Part shown: piece after piece, positions 1 to 10,056 of the stretch
Layout of the letters: every line of letters begins with the position of its first letter
Position numbering within the stretch: the stretch's first letter is position 1
From: Flavivirga jejuensis
GTDB taxonomy: Bacteria; Bacteroidota; Bacteroidia; Flavobacteriales; Flavobacteriaceae
Reading direction: 5' to 3'
Assembly: GCF_030540765.1 (NCBI RefSeq)
Contig: NZ_JAUOEL010000004.1
Span: 496,001-560,000, forward strand
Length of the DNA: 64,000 nucleotides
Position numbers and translations under genes: made by a program
Notes under the pieces: generated by a model
Database searches by the model: none
Seen by the model: the letters and a program-made list of their open reading frames with translations, nothing else
What the model was told of the DNA's origin: nothing

Positions 1-122
1 CGCTTATTGTGTGGCAGGAATACTCATTATAAGAAGTTTAGTAAGGCGCATTCAAAATTGTAAGTTGAACTACGCCTTTGCTAATATTTGTGGGTGCACT
101 ATTGTTTTATCGTGGCTGGCTA

Positions 123-165
123 ATCCCACTTCCTGTGCTGAACTTGTTTCAGTATTTAGCGGGAT
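123..165. repeat. imperfect palindrome downstream of fahA
   Basis: Outer arms ATCCC and GGGAT enclose inner arms CTGAA and TTCAG. It lies just past the fahA stop and has no T-run on the minus strand, so it is not a clean intrinsic terminator. I see no supported gene in bases 1-181; the open frame that starts at 78 runs antisense into fahA and has no recognisable protein. Confidence 0.3.
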
Positions 166-181
166 CTATGTTTAATACCTT

Positions 182-1465
182 TTATTTTTTACTAAAAACA
201 GGCAACAACTCCGTTTTTACTTCACCAAAACCTATACGTGTACCATCTTTTTCGCAAAACCCTCTCATAATAACAGTATCATGGTCATTAATAAACTTTC
301 GTTCTGTACCATCTTTCATTTTTATAGGGTTTTCACCTCGCCATGAAAGTTCTAGCATAGATCCATAAGAATCTGGCGTTGGTCCAGAAATGGTACCGCT
401 TCCCATCATATCACCAGAATTTATAGGACAGCCATTAACGGTATGGTGTGTTAACTGCTGCGCCATATTCCAGTACATATATTTAAAATTCGATTTGCTA
501 ACTACTGTTTCTTTAGCACCTTTTGGTTGTATAGCAACTTCTAAATTAATATCAAAACTCTTTTTTCCTTTGTATTGAAGGTACTCAAGTTGTGGTTTTA
601 TAGGCTTTGGACCTTCAACTCTATAAGGCTCTAAAGCATCTAGTGTTACAATCCACGGGGAGATAGAAGATGCAAAGTTTTTAGCTAAAAACGGTCCTAA
701 TGGGACATATTCCCACTTTTGGATATCTCTGGCACTCCAATCGTTAAAAACAACGAGTCCAAAAATATATGCTTCGGCTTCTTCAATTGGAATAGGTTCT
801 CCTAAATCGTTCGCATCTGTTGTTATAAAAGCCATTTCTAATTCAAAATCGACTAATTTGCTTGGTCCGAAAACAGGTTCTTTGGCATCACCAGGAAGTG
901 TTTGTCCTTGTGGTCTGTGAACTGGAATCCCAGAAGGAATAATAGAAGAACTTCTACCATGGTATCCAACAGGAATATGTAACCAATTTGGTAATAAGGC
1001 ATTGTCTGGATCTCTAAACATGGTACCTACATTAGTAGCATGTTCTTTACTGGAGTAAAAATCTGTATAATCTCCAATAAGTACGGGTAATTGCATTTCA
1101 ATTTCATCTAAACGAAATAATACAACTTCTTTATGTTTTTTGTTGTTTTTAAGGGATGTGTTTTCAGAATCAAAAATATCTGCAATTCTATCACGTACTA
1201 AACGCCATGTTTTTCTCCCGTCTGCAATAAAATCATTTAAAGTATCTTGAAGAAAAATATCTTCGGTTAAAGGAATTCCTTTAAAATACCCTAATTGATG
1301 TAAAGCTCCAAGGTCTATAGCGGTGTCACCAATACGTGTTCCTATTGTAATGATATCATCTCGAGTTAAGAAAACTCCAAAAGGAATATTTTGAATGGGG
1401 AAATCTGAGTTTTTATCTACGTGTAACCACGATTTTCTATCTGGATTGTTAGCTGATAATGGCAT
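182..1465 (-). CDS. fahA: fumarylacetoacetase
   Basis: Cleaves fumarylacetoacetate to fumarate and acetoacetate, the last step of tyrosine/homogentisate breakdown in the cytoplasm. The 427-aa length fits the family. The active-site set of the mouse enzyme is present at a constant offset of nine: Asp135, Tyr137 and His142 in TDFYSSKEH, Arg151, Glu208 and Glu210 in FELEM, Asp242 in NDWSARD, and Lys262. Metal ligands and catalytic residues are therefore complete. It stands alone and diverges from glyA. No other tyrosine-pathway gene is in the window, so partners may lie beyond position 1 or elsewhere. A Bacteroidota -7 box precedes it. Confidence 0.97.
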   Translation of the reverse strand: MPLSANNPDRKSWLHVDKNSDFPIQNIPFGVFLTRDDIITIGTRIGDTAIDLGALHQLGYFKGIPLTEDIFLQDTLNDFIADGRKTWRLVRDRIADIFDSENTSLKNNKKHKEVVLFRLDEIEMQLPVLIGDYTDFYSSKEHATNVGTMFRDPDNALLPNWLHIPVGYHGRSSSIIPSGIPVHRPQGQTLPGDAKEPVFGPSKLVDFELEMAFITTDANDLGEPIPIEEAEAYIFGLVVFNDWSARDIQKWEYVPLGPFLAKNFASSISPWIVTLDALEPYRVEGPKPIKPQLEYLQYKGKKSFDINLEVAIQPKGAKETVVSKSNFKYMYWNMAQQLTHHTVNGCPINSGDMMGSGTISGPTPDSYGSMLELSWRGENPIKMKDGTERKFINDHDTVIMRGFCEKDGTRIGFGEVKTELLPVFSKK

Positions 1466-1501
1466 AACTTAAAAATGTTTTATTGTTTATTAAATTCGTA
1501 T

Positions 1502-1509
1502 CAAACCTA
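1502..1509 (-). promoter_or_regulatory. fahA promoter -7 box
   Basis: On the minus strand this reads TAGGTTTG, a match to the Bacteroidota TAnnTTTG box, 37 bp before the fahA ATG. No clear TTG -33 element is visible. Confidence 0.45.
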
Positions 1510-1633
1510 CACATTTTTTTTATTTTAATTGAAAAAATGGATAAAAAAATAGATTTAATACAACCGTTAATAAAATGGTTGAAAACTTCATCTTAAATAA
1601 CCCTTTTTTAATGATATTAATTATTCTATTTCC

Positions 1634-1641
1634 TATTTTTG
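1634..1641 (+). promoter_or_regulatory. glyA promoter -7 box
   Basis: TATTTTTG matches TAnnTTTG and lies 27 bp before the glyA ATG. The -33 region is T-rich without a clear TTG. Confidence 0.5.
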
Positions 1642-1668
1642 CCGAATATTTAATCATAATTTAATTTT

Positions 1669-2940
1669 ATGCAACGCGACGAACAAATTTTTGAACTTAT
1701 TCAAGCTGAAAAAAAACGCCAATTACATGGTATCGAACTTATTGCATCTGAGAATTTTGTAAGTGATCAGGTTATGGAAGCTGCGGGATCTGTGTTAACA
1801 AACAAATATGCTGAAGGTTATCCTGGAAAACGGTATTATGGAGGTTGTGAAGTTGTTGATGAAGTTGAGCAAATTGCTATCGATAGAGCAAAAGCATTGT
1901 TTGGTGCTGTATATGTAAATGTACAACCGCACTCGGGAAGTCAGGCAAATACAGCGGTGTATCATGCGTGTTTAAAGCCAGGGGATAAAATTTTAGGTTT
2001 CGATCTGTCTCACGGAGGCCATTTAACACATGGATCTCCTGTAAATTTTTCTGGTAAGCTTTACAATCCTGTATTTTACGGGGTAGAGCAGGAGACAGGT
2101 GTTTTAAATTATGATAAGATTCAAGAAATAGCAACTAAAGAACAGCCAAAATTAATTATTGCAGGTGCTTCTGCGTATTCTCGCGATATTGATTTTAAGC
2201 GTTTTAGAGTGATTGCAGATAGTGTTGGTGCTATTTTAATGGCAGATATCTCACATCCTGCTGGATTAATAGCAAAAGGAATTTTAAACGATCCGATACC
2301 ACATTGTCATATTGTAACGACTACAACTCATAAGACACTAAGAGGTCCTAGAGGAGGAATTATTATGATGGGGGAAGATTTTGAGAACCCGTTTGGTATT
2401 ACTTTAAAAAACGGAAACCTTCGTAAGATGTCTTCTTTATTAGATTCTGCTGTTTTTCCAGGAAATCAAGGCGGGCCTTTAGAGCATATTATTGCTGCTA
2501 AGGCAATTGCTTTTGGAGAAGCGTTAACAGATAACTTTTTAAATTACCAGTTGCAAGTAAAACGAAATGCTGCAACTATGGCTGAAGCTTTGGTATCTAA
2601 AGGGTATAATATTATCTCTGGAGGAACTGATAATCACTGTATGTTAATTGATTTACGAAATAAAAACCTTTCTGGTAAGGATGCAGAACAGGCTTTAGTA
2701 AAAGCAGATATTACTGTAAACAAAAACATGGTTCCTTTTGATGATAAGTCTCCGTTTGTAACGTCTGGAATTCGTTTAGGGGTTTCTGCTGTTACAACTC
2801 GTGGTTTAAAAGAAGATGCTATGTTGGCTATAGTAGAATTAGTCGATGAAGTGATTACAAATTTTGAAAATGAATCAGCTTTAGAAGCAATAAAAGATAA
2901 AGTGAACGCTATGATGAGGGATAAACCTTTATTCGTGTAG
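1669..2940 (+). CDS. glyA: serine hydroxymethyltransferase
   Basis: PLP enzyme that interconverts serine and glycine while charging tetrahydrofolate with a one-carbon unit. The 423-aa protein begins at the usual N-terminus ([13 protein letters not shown]) and carries the substrate and cofactor motifs IELIASENF (22-30), [13 protein letters not shown] (47-59) and the PLP-lysine motif [14 protein letters not shown] with Lys222. The length is normal. It is monocistronic, with its own -7 box and a strong terminator about 30 bp after the stop. Confidence 0.98.
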   Translation: MQRDEQIFELIQAEKKRQLHGIELIASENFVSDQVMEAAGSVLTNKYAEGYPGKRYYGGCEVVDEVEQIAIDRAKALFGAVYVNVQPHSGSQANTAVYHACLKPGDKILGFDLSHGGHLTHGSPVNFSGKLYNPVFYGVEQETGVLNYDKIQEIATKEQPKLIIAGASAYSRDIDFKRFRVIADSVGAILMADISHPAGLIAKGILNDPIPHCHIVTTTTHKTLRGPRGGIIMMGEDFENPFGITLKNGNLRKMSSLLDSAVFPGNQGGPLEHIIAAKAIAFGEALTDNFLNYQLQVKRNAATMAEALVSKGYNIISGGTDNHCMLIDLRNKNLSGKDAEQALVKADITVNKNMVPFDDKSPFVTSGIRLGVSAVTTRGLKEDAMLAIVELVDEVITNFENESALEAIKDKVNAMMRDKPLFV

Positions 2941-2967
2941 AAGCTTTAATACAATGTGTTAATTGAG

Positions 2968-2995
2968 AAAATCCTGCTTTATGCAGGATTTTTTT
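2968..2995 (+). terminator. glyA intrinsic terminator
   Basis: Stem AATCCTGC/GCAGGATT (2970-2977 and 2983-2990), 5-nt loop TTTAT, then a T-run. It follows the glyA stop directly. The rest of the 336-bp gap up to 3276 holds only the tandem repeat at 3181. Confidence 0.9.
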
Positions 2996-3180
2996 GTTTC
3001 TAATATGCAAATAAATGTTTTAGATACTATGTGCAAAGGTTGTATTTAGACAAAGATTCTAGTTATTTCTGAATAAAAAGAATTCTACATTTTTGACATC
3101 TTTAAACTGAGTTTAGCATTGTATTATTTTTAAGCATATTTAATGACATTGGGGGAAGAACGTGAGAACCTTTTAACTTT

Positions 3181-3216
3181 AGCTATAAGTATATTTTTAG
3201 CTATAAGTATATTTTA
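3181..3216. repeat. tandem 18-bp repeat
   Basis: AGCTATAAGTATATTTTT occurs twice head to tail, with one mismatch at the end of the second unit. It is intergenic between the convergent glyA and 3277 genes. Role unknown. Confidence 0.7.
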
Positions 3217-3276
3217 TGTAAAGCTTTAAATAAAAATGATTGTTTCAGTGATAACTTTCCTAATCTCACAATATTT

Positions 3277-4848
3277 TTATTCTTCTTCAGGAAACGTAAT
3301 ATGTTGATAGGCTCCCAAGTCTGGAGATGTTGTTCTATTTACATTTAAAATATCTGTTGGTACTTGTGTAGCAAAAGTTGATAAACCTTGGTTTATTGCG
3401 GCTGATTCTTCTCCTATAACAAGCTTATTTAATTCTGTATCAAGAAAATTAGGGCTTTCATTAAAAATATTCCCTTCATAGTGATTGGTATCATCCAAAT
3501 CATAATTGGATCCAGTAAAATTGTTGTTATTGTCTTCAAAACGGATTAAACAATTCGTAAATTTAAAATTAAAAACAACAGCGTCATTTTCTTCTTCTTC
3601 AAACTGGATTTCAGGGTTATCATTTCCGTAGATAATACAGTTATTAAAACTGGCTTCGGTTAAATCTGTAATTGTAACATTATTGTCCTCGTCTACAACA
3701 AAATTATTGAGTAATACTGAGGGGAATTGTCTAAACCCATTATCCCAATAGTTTACAATCGTACTGTGTGTAAAATTATATTTACCTCCAAATGTTCCTG
3801 CAAACGAAGATAAGCCAGTATTATTAATAACGATGTTTTCTGCAGAAATTGAGGTGTTTCTTCCTATAATACCAAAATTGCTAGAGTTATAAATTTGTGA
3901 ATTGGTGATGGTAAGTTTATCGGAAATAGTATTAGGATTACCATCACATAGTATTCCAACTGATGCATTTTTAATGGTGGCGTAGTTTATTGAGTTGTTA
4001 ATACTACCATCTAATAACCAAATGGTTCCCCATTGTCCAGGCGTATTAGCAAAATTAGGTTCTAAACGATCGCCTTCAAAAATAACCTCGTTCTCTAATT
4101 GGTCTTGATCGTTACTAAAGGCACCATTTACTTGTAATGATGCATTATTAGATACAATTATTCCTGAGTTATCATGAAAATATACACGTGCACCTGCTTC
4201 TATCGTTAAGGTTTCATTACTTGGAACCGTTGCAAAACCATAAATAACATAGGGTTTTTCGTTTGTAAAAGTGAGTTCGGTTGGTAATAATTCGCGCCCT
4301 TGGAGTTCGGTTTCAATTAATTCACCACCAATATCAAGTGTTAGTGTTTCAATAACTTTTGTGGTATTATCTCGATTAGGATAAATAAAGATGGCGTCTT
4401 GTACAAGCGTAACAAGTTCTACTTTTTGAAAGTTTGAATTGGCATCGAATTCAATTTGGTCGGTGTATAAATAACTACGATCTGTGTTTGTAAAATTAGT
4501 AATATCTATAGTCGATTCAATAAAAATGAATAAACTATCCTTGGCTAATATTTGTACATCTTCAAAAACTTTACCAGATACACCATCTACATTTAATCTG
4601 TAATTGGAAGATTCACCTAATGCTAATTTTAGTGATGGTATGGAAATGTCATTATTACTTCTGTTGTAAACTTTTAAGTTATAGGTACTGGAACCAATAT
4701 TAGTAAAAACGGTGTCTAAGTAAACGGTGTCTTTTGAGAATTCAAGATTACCAGTGCTTGGGGAAAATTCAAAATCCTTTCTGCAAGAACTCCAAAATAT
4801 TAAAAAACCTAAGGTTAGTGTGAAGTATAGGTAACGTTTCATTGACAT
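3277..4848 (-). CDS. lipoprotein with beta-helix-like repeats
   Basis: 523-aa predicted lipoprotein: a hydrophobic signal ends at a lipobox-like FWSSC (Cys about residue 22), so it is probably anchored in the outer membrane. Residues ~30-150 resemble an Ig-like cell-surface domain (GNLEFSKDTVYLDTVFTNIGS). Residues ~190-500 are rich in short Asn/Ile-rich strands of the right-handed parallel beta-helix kind, as in pectate-lyase-fold surface proteins. No catalytic signature is visible, so the ligand is unknown. A second ATG two codons in (4842) may be the real start. The family is common in Flavobacteriia as an uncharacterised surface lipoprotein. Confidence 0.75.
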   Translation of the reverse strand: MSMKRYLYFTLTLGFLIFWSSCRKDFEFSPSTGNLEFSKDTVYLDTVFTNIGSSTYNLKVYNRSNNDISIPSLKLALGESSNYRLNVDGVSGKVFEDVQILAKDSLFIFIESTIDITNFTNTDRSYLYTDQIEFDANSNFQKVELVTLVQDAIFIYPNRDNTTKVIETLTLDIGGELIETELQGRELLPTELTFTNEKPYVIYGFATVPSNETLTIEAGARVYFHDNSGIIVSNNASLQVNGAFSNDQDQLENEVIFEGDRLEPNFANTPGQWGTIWLLDGSINNSINYATIKNASVGILCDGNPNTISDKLTITNSQIYNSSNFGIIGRNTSISAENIVINNTGLSSFAGTFGGKYNFTHSTIVNYWDNGFRQFPSVLLNNFVVDEDNNVTITDLTEASFNNCIIYGNDNPEIQFEEEENDAVVFNFKFTNCLIRFEDNNNNFTGSNYDLDDTNHYEGNIFNESPNFLDTELNKLVIGEESAAINQGLSTFATQVPTDILNVNRTTSPDLGAYQHITFPEEE

Positions 4849-4945
4849 GTATAAATTAAAAGCCTATTAGAGGCTAAAAATATAACTTTTGAAACAATGA
4901 TTTAGTATGATATGCTTTATTTTAATCGAAAAAATAAATAAAGGA

Positions 4946-5680
4946 CTACTTTTTTTTAGATTCTTCAATTATTTTTAAAAATGCTTTGCTATAGGTTACT
5001 AGGCTGTCTAAAAGAATTATGTCATTTTTATTTGTGAGTAATTCTTTATTTAAGTTTTTGGTGCCACAATATTCAAAAAAGAGGTGTTTATAGTCTTTAT
5101 GAATTGCTAGATCATTAATAAGTAATGCTTCATTAAAAAATGTATTATTGGAAAATAACGAATCCAGATCTTTATACGAGATAGGAACTGTAGCAGCGTT
5201 TTTTGTTTTATTCTTTTTAAAAATCTTACCAATTAATGTGGCTACTCTAACAATATCAAGTCCGTATTTTGAAGAAGATCCATATTTATGCGGATTTCTC
5301 TTTATATCTTCTTTGGTTTGCTCTTCAAGCGTGTTTTGTACTTGAACGGGGGTAAATGTTTTAGGTCTTATATTATTCTGTATTAAAATCTCATTAAGTC
5401 TATTTATAGTTTTTCTTAATTCAATAACAATAATATGGTTAAAATCGGTTTTAGTAAGTTCTACGATTTTTTTATTATGGAATATGGAATGAAATGAAAG
5501 GGTGTCGCCTATACTCGCTTTAATAGTAAAGTTACCATAATTATCTGTATACGTTTTAGTTTGTTTGCTAAGGTTAAAGACATCTATTCCTTTTACTGTA
5601 GTATCGTTATCGTATACTTTTCCTGTTATATTTTGAGAAAGCATCGAAAATGGTACAAGAATAAAAATGAGGTATTTCAT
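4946..5680 (-). CDS. secreted carboxypeptidase-D regulatory-like domain protein
   Basis: 244 aa with a short signal peptide (cleavage near LSQN). Residues ~18-90 (ITGKVYDNDTTVKGIDVFNL, then TDNYGNFTIKASIGDTLSF) match the CarboxypepD_reg-like beta-sandwich that often caps Bacteroidota outer-membrane or periplasmic proteins. The remaining ~150 residues are charged and mostly helical, with no motif I recognise. There is no TonB box and no barrel, so it is not a SusC-type receptor. It follows the 3277-4848 lipoprotein gene by 97 bp on the same strand; the two may be co-transcribed. Confidence 0.7.
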   Translation of the reverse strand: MKYLIFILVPFSMLSQNITGKVYDNDTTVKGIDVFNLSKQTKTYTDNYGNFTIKASIGDTLSFHSIFHNKKIVELTKTDFNHIIVIELRKTINRLNEILIQNNIRPKTFTPVQVQNTLEEQTKEDIKRNPHKYGSSSKYGLDIVRVATLIGKIFKKNKTKNAATVPISYKDLDSLFSNNTFFNEALLINDLAIHKDYKHLFFEYCGTKNLNKELLTNKNDIILLDSLVTYSKAFLKIIEESKKK

Positions 5681-5850
5681 TTTTGTTTTAATCTAAAATT
5701 CTTCGCCTCTTGGGATTGCCTAAAGGATAATCAGTTTCAAGATTTTTTTATTGGTTAACGTTTTTCAAATTAACGTATTTTATAATCTGAATTATTGATA
5801 ATTAAGATATTTTAACAACGGTTTTAATAAACTCTTAACATGAGATATAA

Positions 5851-5880
5851 AAAAACCTGATGGGTAACATCAGGTTTTTT
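5851..5880 (-). terminator. galactose operon terminator
   Basis: Stem AACCTGATG/CATCAGGTT (5854-5862 and 5868-5876), loop GGTAA, with A-run on one side and T-run on the other, so it can work in both directions. It lies 34 bp past the galT stop. Confidence 0.9.
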
Positions 5881-5913
5881 AAACAATATTTGCTATCAAT
5901 CAATTGATGGTGG

Positions 5914-6936
5914 TTAAATTTGTGCTTTAATCATTTTTGCAGCAATTTCAGGAGTGATATCTCGTTGCGGAGATCCAAACATTTCATAACCTACCATAAA
6001 TTTCTTTACTGTGGCACTTCTTAATAAAGGGGGATAAAAACTCATGTGCCAATGCCAGTGTTTATTATCGTTTCCATTGGTTGGTGCCTGGTGTATACCG
6101 CTGGAATAAGGAAAGGATGTATTAAATAATTTGTCGTATGCTTTTGTTAGTACCGAAATGGCTTCGGCATAATCTAAAGCTTCGGTATTATTTAGTTCTA
6201 GAATATTTGATTGTTGTTTTTTAGGAACAATCATAGCTTCAAACGGCCATACTGCCCAAAACGGAATTAAAACAACACATGAATCATTTTCAAAAATAAT
6301 GCGTTCTTGCTTTTCTAATTCCTGAGTTAAATAATCTCCTAAAAGACTGCTGTTATTTTTGTTGTAATAAGCGAGTTGCCGTGTGTTTTTTTTATCAACT
6401 TCATTTGGAAGGGTAGACTGGCTCCAGATTTGTCCGTGTGGATGCGGATTGCTACAACCCATTACAGCGCCTTTGTTTTCAAATATTTGAACGTAATTTA
6501 TATGGGGGTTTTCTGAAAGTTCTTTGAATTCTCTTTGCCATGCGAAAACCACTTTTTGGATATCTTTAGCATCCATGTCTGCTAAGCTTTTTGAGTGATC
6601 TGGACTGAAGCAAATAACTTTGCATATTCCTGTTTCGCTTTCGGCTACTAATAAACCATCTTCAACCGAAAAAGATTTAGAATCTTTTTGTAAGGCAGCA
6701 AAATCGTTAGTGAAAACAAATACATCTTGATATTTTGGATTGATTTCTCCATTAATTCTAGTATTTCCTGCACATAGGTAGCATGTTTCATCGTAAGCAG
6801 GTCTAACGTCATTCGATACGGCTTCATTTTGTCCTTGCCAAGGACGTTTTGCACGGTGTGGGGATACTAAAACCCACTCGCCAGTAAGTATATTTAAGCG
6901 TTTATGTGAATAGTCCTGTAAATCTGTATGATTCAT
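5914..6936 (-). CDS. galT: galactose-1-phosphate uridylyltransferase
   Basis: Second enzyme of the Leloir pathway: exchanges galactose-1-phosphate with UDP-glucose. The 340-aa length is normal. The HIT-superfamily active site is seen as CSNPHPHGQIW, with catalytic His167 in the HPH triplet. The CYLC pair (Cys52, Cys55) looks like a metal site, and the C-terminal HWHWHMSFYPP is also typical. It is the last gene of the gntR-galM-galK-galT run, 20 bp after galK, and is followed by a strong terminator. Confidence 0.97.
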   Translation of the reverse strand: MNHTDLQDYSHKRLNILTGEWVLVSPHRAKRPWQGQNEAVSNDVRPAYDETCYLCAGNTRINGEINPKYQDVFVFTNDFAALQKDSKSFSVEDGLLVAESETGICKVICFSPDHSKSLADMDAKDIQKVVFAWQREFKELSENPHINYVQIFENKGAVMGCSNPHPHGQIWSQSTLPNEVDKKNTRQLAYYNKNNSSLLGDYLTQELEKQERIIFENDSCVVLIPFWAVWPFEAMIVPKKQQSNILELNNTEALDYAEAISVLTKAYDKLFNTSFPYSSGIHQAPTNGNDNKHWHWHMSFYPPLLRSATVKKFMVGYEMFGSPQRDITPEIAAKMIKAQI

Positions 6937-6956
6937 TTTAAAGAAATTGTTATTGA

Positions 6957-8105
6957 TTATTTAACTAGGTGTGTGCCTTCAGATAATTTTATGAAGTATA
7001 CGGAACACGCTTTGTTAAATTTATTTTTATATGCTATAGATGCTGTTTCTCCAAAGGCTTTGGCTTCACTTTTTGCTATTAGATTAATGGTGCAACCACC
7101 AAATCCACCTCCCATCATTCTAGCACCTAAAACATGCTTGTTTGCTTTTGCCTGATCTACTAAAAAATCTAATTCATCACAGCTTACTTTGTATTGATGT
7201 TGTAAACCTTGGTGCGATTTAAAAATTAAGCTTCCTAAGGTATCTAAATCGTTATTTTCAATAGCTTTTGACGCTTTTATAGCTCTATTGTTTTCTTGAA
7301 TAACATACAATGCTTTTTGATAATTTTCTGGGGTTACTTTGTCTTTTATAGCTTCTAAATCGGCTTCAGTAGTATCTCTTAATGCTTTTATTCCGAGTAA
7401 TTCAGCAATGCTTTCGCAGGCAGAACGTCTGTCATTATAGGCACTATCAGATAAACTATGCTTGACGTTCGTGTTAATTAGCATGAGTTGATGATTTTTA
7501 AAATCTATCTTATAGGGTTTAGATTCTACAGTTCTACAATCTAGTAGTAAAGCATTGTCTTTAATACCAAACATACTGGCATATTGATCCATGATTCCAC
7601 ATTTTACACCCACATAATTATGCTCTGCTTTTTGGGATATTAAAATCATTTCATGTTGAGTTAATCCTAAATTAAATAACTCATTTAGACCAAATACAAC
7701 ACTGTTTTCTAATGCTGCAGATGATGACATGCCTGCGCCTCCTGGAATATCACCTTTAAAGACAATATTAAAATTACCTACGACTTTGTTTTTATTTTGA
7801 ATTTCGGCAACAACACCAAAGATGTAATTTTCCCAACTGCCCTCGGCTGATGGTTTTAATTTATCTAATTCAAATTCTATGCGACTTTCCTTGTTTAAAG
7901 CATATGCTGTAGATATATTTGAATCACTTTTTTGGATAGCAGCTGCAATGCCTTTATCTACTGCTGCAGGAAACACAAAGCCATCATTATAATCTGTATG
8001 TTCTCCAATAATATTAATTCGACCTGGAGAGAAAATAAGAATTGGCTCGGTTTTAAATGTATTTATGAATGTTGTTTTTACATCGTTTATTAATGTGGTA
8101 CTCAT
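6957..8105 (-). CDS. galK: galactokinase
   Basis: Phosphorylates alpha-D-galactose with ATP, the first committed Leloir step. The 382-aa GHMP-kinase fold shows all three motifs: PGRINIIGEHTDYNDG (residues 27-42, sugar binding), PGGAGMSSSAALE (phosphate-binding loop, about 117-129) and GARMMGGGFGG near the C-terminus. The catalytic Asp lies in CGIMDQYAS. It is 9 bp downstream of galM and 20 bp upstream of galT, so translation is probably coupled. Confidence 0.97.
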   Translation of the reverse strand: MSTTLINDVKTTFINTFKTEPILIFSPGRINIIGEHTDYNDGFVFPAAVDKGIAAAIQKSDSNISTAYALNKESRIEFELDKLKPSAEGSWENYIFGVVAEIQNKNKVVGNFNIVFKGDIPGGAGMSSSAALENSVVFGLNELFNLGLTQHEMILISQKAEHNYVGVKCGIMDQYASMFGIKDNALLLDCRTVESKPYKIDFKNHQLMLINTNVKHSLSDSAYNDRRSACESIAELLGIKALRDTTEADLEAIKDKVTPENYQKALYVIQENNRAIKASKAIENNDLDTLGSLIFKSHQGLQHQYKVSCDELDFLVDQAKANKHVLGARMMGGGFGGCTINLIAKSEAKAFGETASIAYKNKFNKACSVYFIKLSEGTHLVK

Positions 8106-8114
8106 TTGTTGCTA

Positions 8115-9011
8115 TTAGTTAAAGTTGCTATTTATTTTTATGTTCCAGTTAATATTATAAGTATCATTCGCATCTAAAATTTCTAATCCTATATTATTAT
8201 TAAAACTGTTTGAAACACCTGTTGTAGGCTCAATAGCAATAGTATTTGGTTTAGGGGGCGTGTAAGCTTGTAGAAAATTATCCTCTGCAGAAGATTCAAT
8301 TATTAATCGATATTTAGGTGTATGGAAAGTGACTTTGTTTGAATCTAAAATCCAGCAATCATCCAATTGTTTGTCTTCAATATTGAAAACATTTTCTAAT
8401 TCGAAATCTTCAATATCAGTCGCTATATTTTTTTCGTCTAAAACTATTTTTTTGCTGCTATTAAAATCTAGTGAACTATTAAATAAATCGGCGCTTGAAA
8501 AATAGGGGTGCCATCCTAAAGTAAAAGGAAACTCTTTAGTGTCTGTGTTTTTTACAGATACGTCTAGGCTTAAGTTGGTTGAAGTAAAAATATATTTTAA
8601 CTGAATAGTATATGTGTAAGGAAAGCCTGTAGAGAATTCGGTTTCATTATATTCTAACAAAATAGATGCTGAATCATTACTGGTTTCTTGGTCTATAATT
8701 TGAAATGTTTTGTTGTAAACCAATCCATGCAAGGCATTGTTTTCTTCTTTTTGATTGATTTCAAATTGAAAATCTTTACAGTTAAAAGTATATGCTCCGT
8801 CTTTAATCCTATTTGCAAAAGGAAATAAGATTGAAGAAGCATAGGTATTGGCGTAGGTTAAAGGCGATAGGTCTTTTATAATAGCATGTCCATTTAATGT
8901 TAACTCTTGTAAACTAGCTCCAGAGTTAAGGTGGATTTTTCCATACACATTGTTTAGGGAGTTTTCAATCTCTAAAATGTTTAACGTGTTATTGTGATTG
9001 ATTTTGTACAC
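8115..9011 (-). CDS. galM: aldose 1-epimerase family protein
   Basis: 298-aa beta-sandwich epimerase that interconverts beta- and alpha-galactose before galK acts. Visible family motifs are FANRIKDGAYTF, NALHG with the first active His, GWHPYF with the second, and AIEPTTGVSNSF with the likely catalytic Glu. It is slightly shorter than E. coli GalM. It sits between the regulator (18 bp) and galK (9 bp), which supports a mutarotase role. A broader hexose-6-phosphate epimerase specificity cannot be excluded from sequence. Confidence 0.88.
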   Translation of the reverse strand: MYKINHNNTLNILEIENSLNNVYGKIHLNSGASLQELTLNGHAIIKDLSPLTYANTYASSILFPFANRIKDGAYTFNCKDFQFEINQKEENNALHGLVYNKTFQIIDQETSNDSASILLEYNETEFSTGFPYTYTIQLKYIFTSTNLSLDVSVKNTDTKEFPFTLGWHPYFSSADLFNSSLDFNSSKKIVLDEKNIATDIEDFELENVFNIEDKQLDDCWILDSNKVTFHTPKYRLIIESSAEDNFLQAYTPPKPNTIAIEPTTGVSNSFNNNIGLEILDANDTYNINWNIKINSNFN

Positions 9012-9029
9012 TGTTTTTTGATTTAATTT

Positions 9030-10022
9030 TTATAATGAATTCCTGATAATTAAATGGTTATAATTCTCTATTTTAATTTGTTCTTTATTTAATATCATGT
9101 CTGCTAAACGCTGTCCCATCATATTAAAATCTGTAGAAATGGTGGTAATGCCGCCTTCAACAATTTCTTTAAGCAAGGTGTCGTTGTATGAGATAACTCC
9201 AATGTCTTTAGCCAATGATAGGTTTTTACTTTTCATTTCTTTAATAATTTGAAGTAAGCTTTTGTCGTCGGGCATTATATATAGTTCTCCTTTTTCTAAA
9301 TCCCTATCTGTTAGTGAGTTTATAACTTCAAAAGGTATTTTGTTTTTTTTGCAAAATCGATTAAAACCTTTTAGCATGCCTTGTGGTTGTTTGTCTTCAG
9401 AAAAGATTAAAATCATCTTTTTATAGTTCTTAATGAGATGCAAAGCTTTGTTAAGGTTATTAAATATTGCTTTTTCAAAATCTTGATAAATGGCAGCGTA
9501 TTCTAATAAATCTTCGTGTATTTGATCTAAAATATAGACTTTATCTTTTGGTAATTTTTGTATGTGTTTATTTGTGTTTGTTAAGTTTGCTGGCATGATT
9601 ACATAGTAATTGTAGTTGCCAACATTGTCATTAATTAACTTGCTAAAAATGGTTTCATTGAAATGATGGAAAAAAATATCTACTTGAATATTACCTTTTA
9701 AGTTTTCTAAAAAGGAATTATACAGGTCTTCTTTAAAAGAATTTAGCTCATCAAAAAGTAAAAATATTTTTTGAGTTACATTGACATCCTCGCTAGTAAT
9801 GTAATAGCCTTTTCCGACAATAGATTGAATAATCCCTCTGTTTTTTAACTCGTTAAAAGCCATTAAAACAGTGTCTCTTGACAGTTTATGGGTGTCTTTA
9901 ATACTATTAATGGAAGGGATTTGATCCCCTTTTTTTAAAGTGCCAGATAGTATAGCATCTTCAATTGAATTGATTATTTGCTTATACTTTGGAATTCCTA
10001 TTGCTTTTTTGATCTTTATCAT
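9030..10022 (-). CDS. GntR-family regulator with sugar-binding-like domain
   Basis: 330 aa. Residues ~10-75 are a GntR winged helix (GTLKKGDQIPSIN, then LSRDTVLMAFNELKNRG). Residues ~85-330 resemble a LacI/periplasmic-binding-protein effector domain, the arrangement known from AraR. First gene of the gal operon and divergent from the symporter. It probably represses both units and is relieved by galactose or a derivative. A 23-bp palindrome in the 145-bp divergent region is the likely operator and would give autoregulation. The effector is inferred from context only. Confidence 0.88.
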   Translation of the reverse strand: MIKIKKAIGIPKYKQIINSIEDAILSGTLKKGDQIPSINSIKDTHKLSRDTVLMAFNELKNRGIIQSIVGKGYYITSEDVNVTQKIFLLFDELNSFKEDLYNSFLENLKGNIQVDIFFHHFNETIFSKLINDNVGNYNYYVIMPANLTNTNKHIQKLPKDKVYILDQIHEDLLEYAAIYQDFEKAIFNNLNKALHLIKNYKKMILIFSEDKQPQGMLKGFNRFCKKNKIPFEVINSLTDRDLEKGELYIMPDDKSLLQIIKEMKSKNLSLAKDIGVISYNDTLLKEIVEGGITTISTDFNMMGQRLADMILNKEQIKIENYNHLIIRNSL

Positions 10023-10031
10023 AAACGACTA

Positions 10032-10039
10032 CAAATGTA
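10032..10039 (-). promoter_or_regulatory. gal operon promoter -7 box
   Basis: On the minus strand reads TACATTTG, an exact TAnnTTTG box, 9 bp before the gntR ATG, giving a very short leader. The adjacent palindrome lies where the -33 region would be. Confidence 0.6.
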
Positions 10040-10056
10040 TCATTTATTTTTTAAAA

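Noticed and set aside
78-368. Open frame on the plus strand over the end of fahA.
   Set aside because: Antisense to a certain gene, no recognisable domain, no promoter box.
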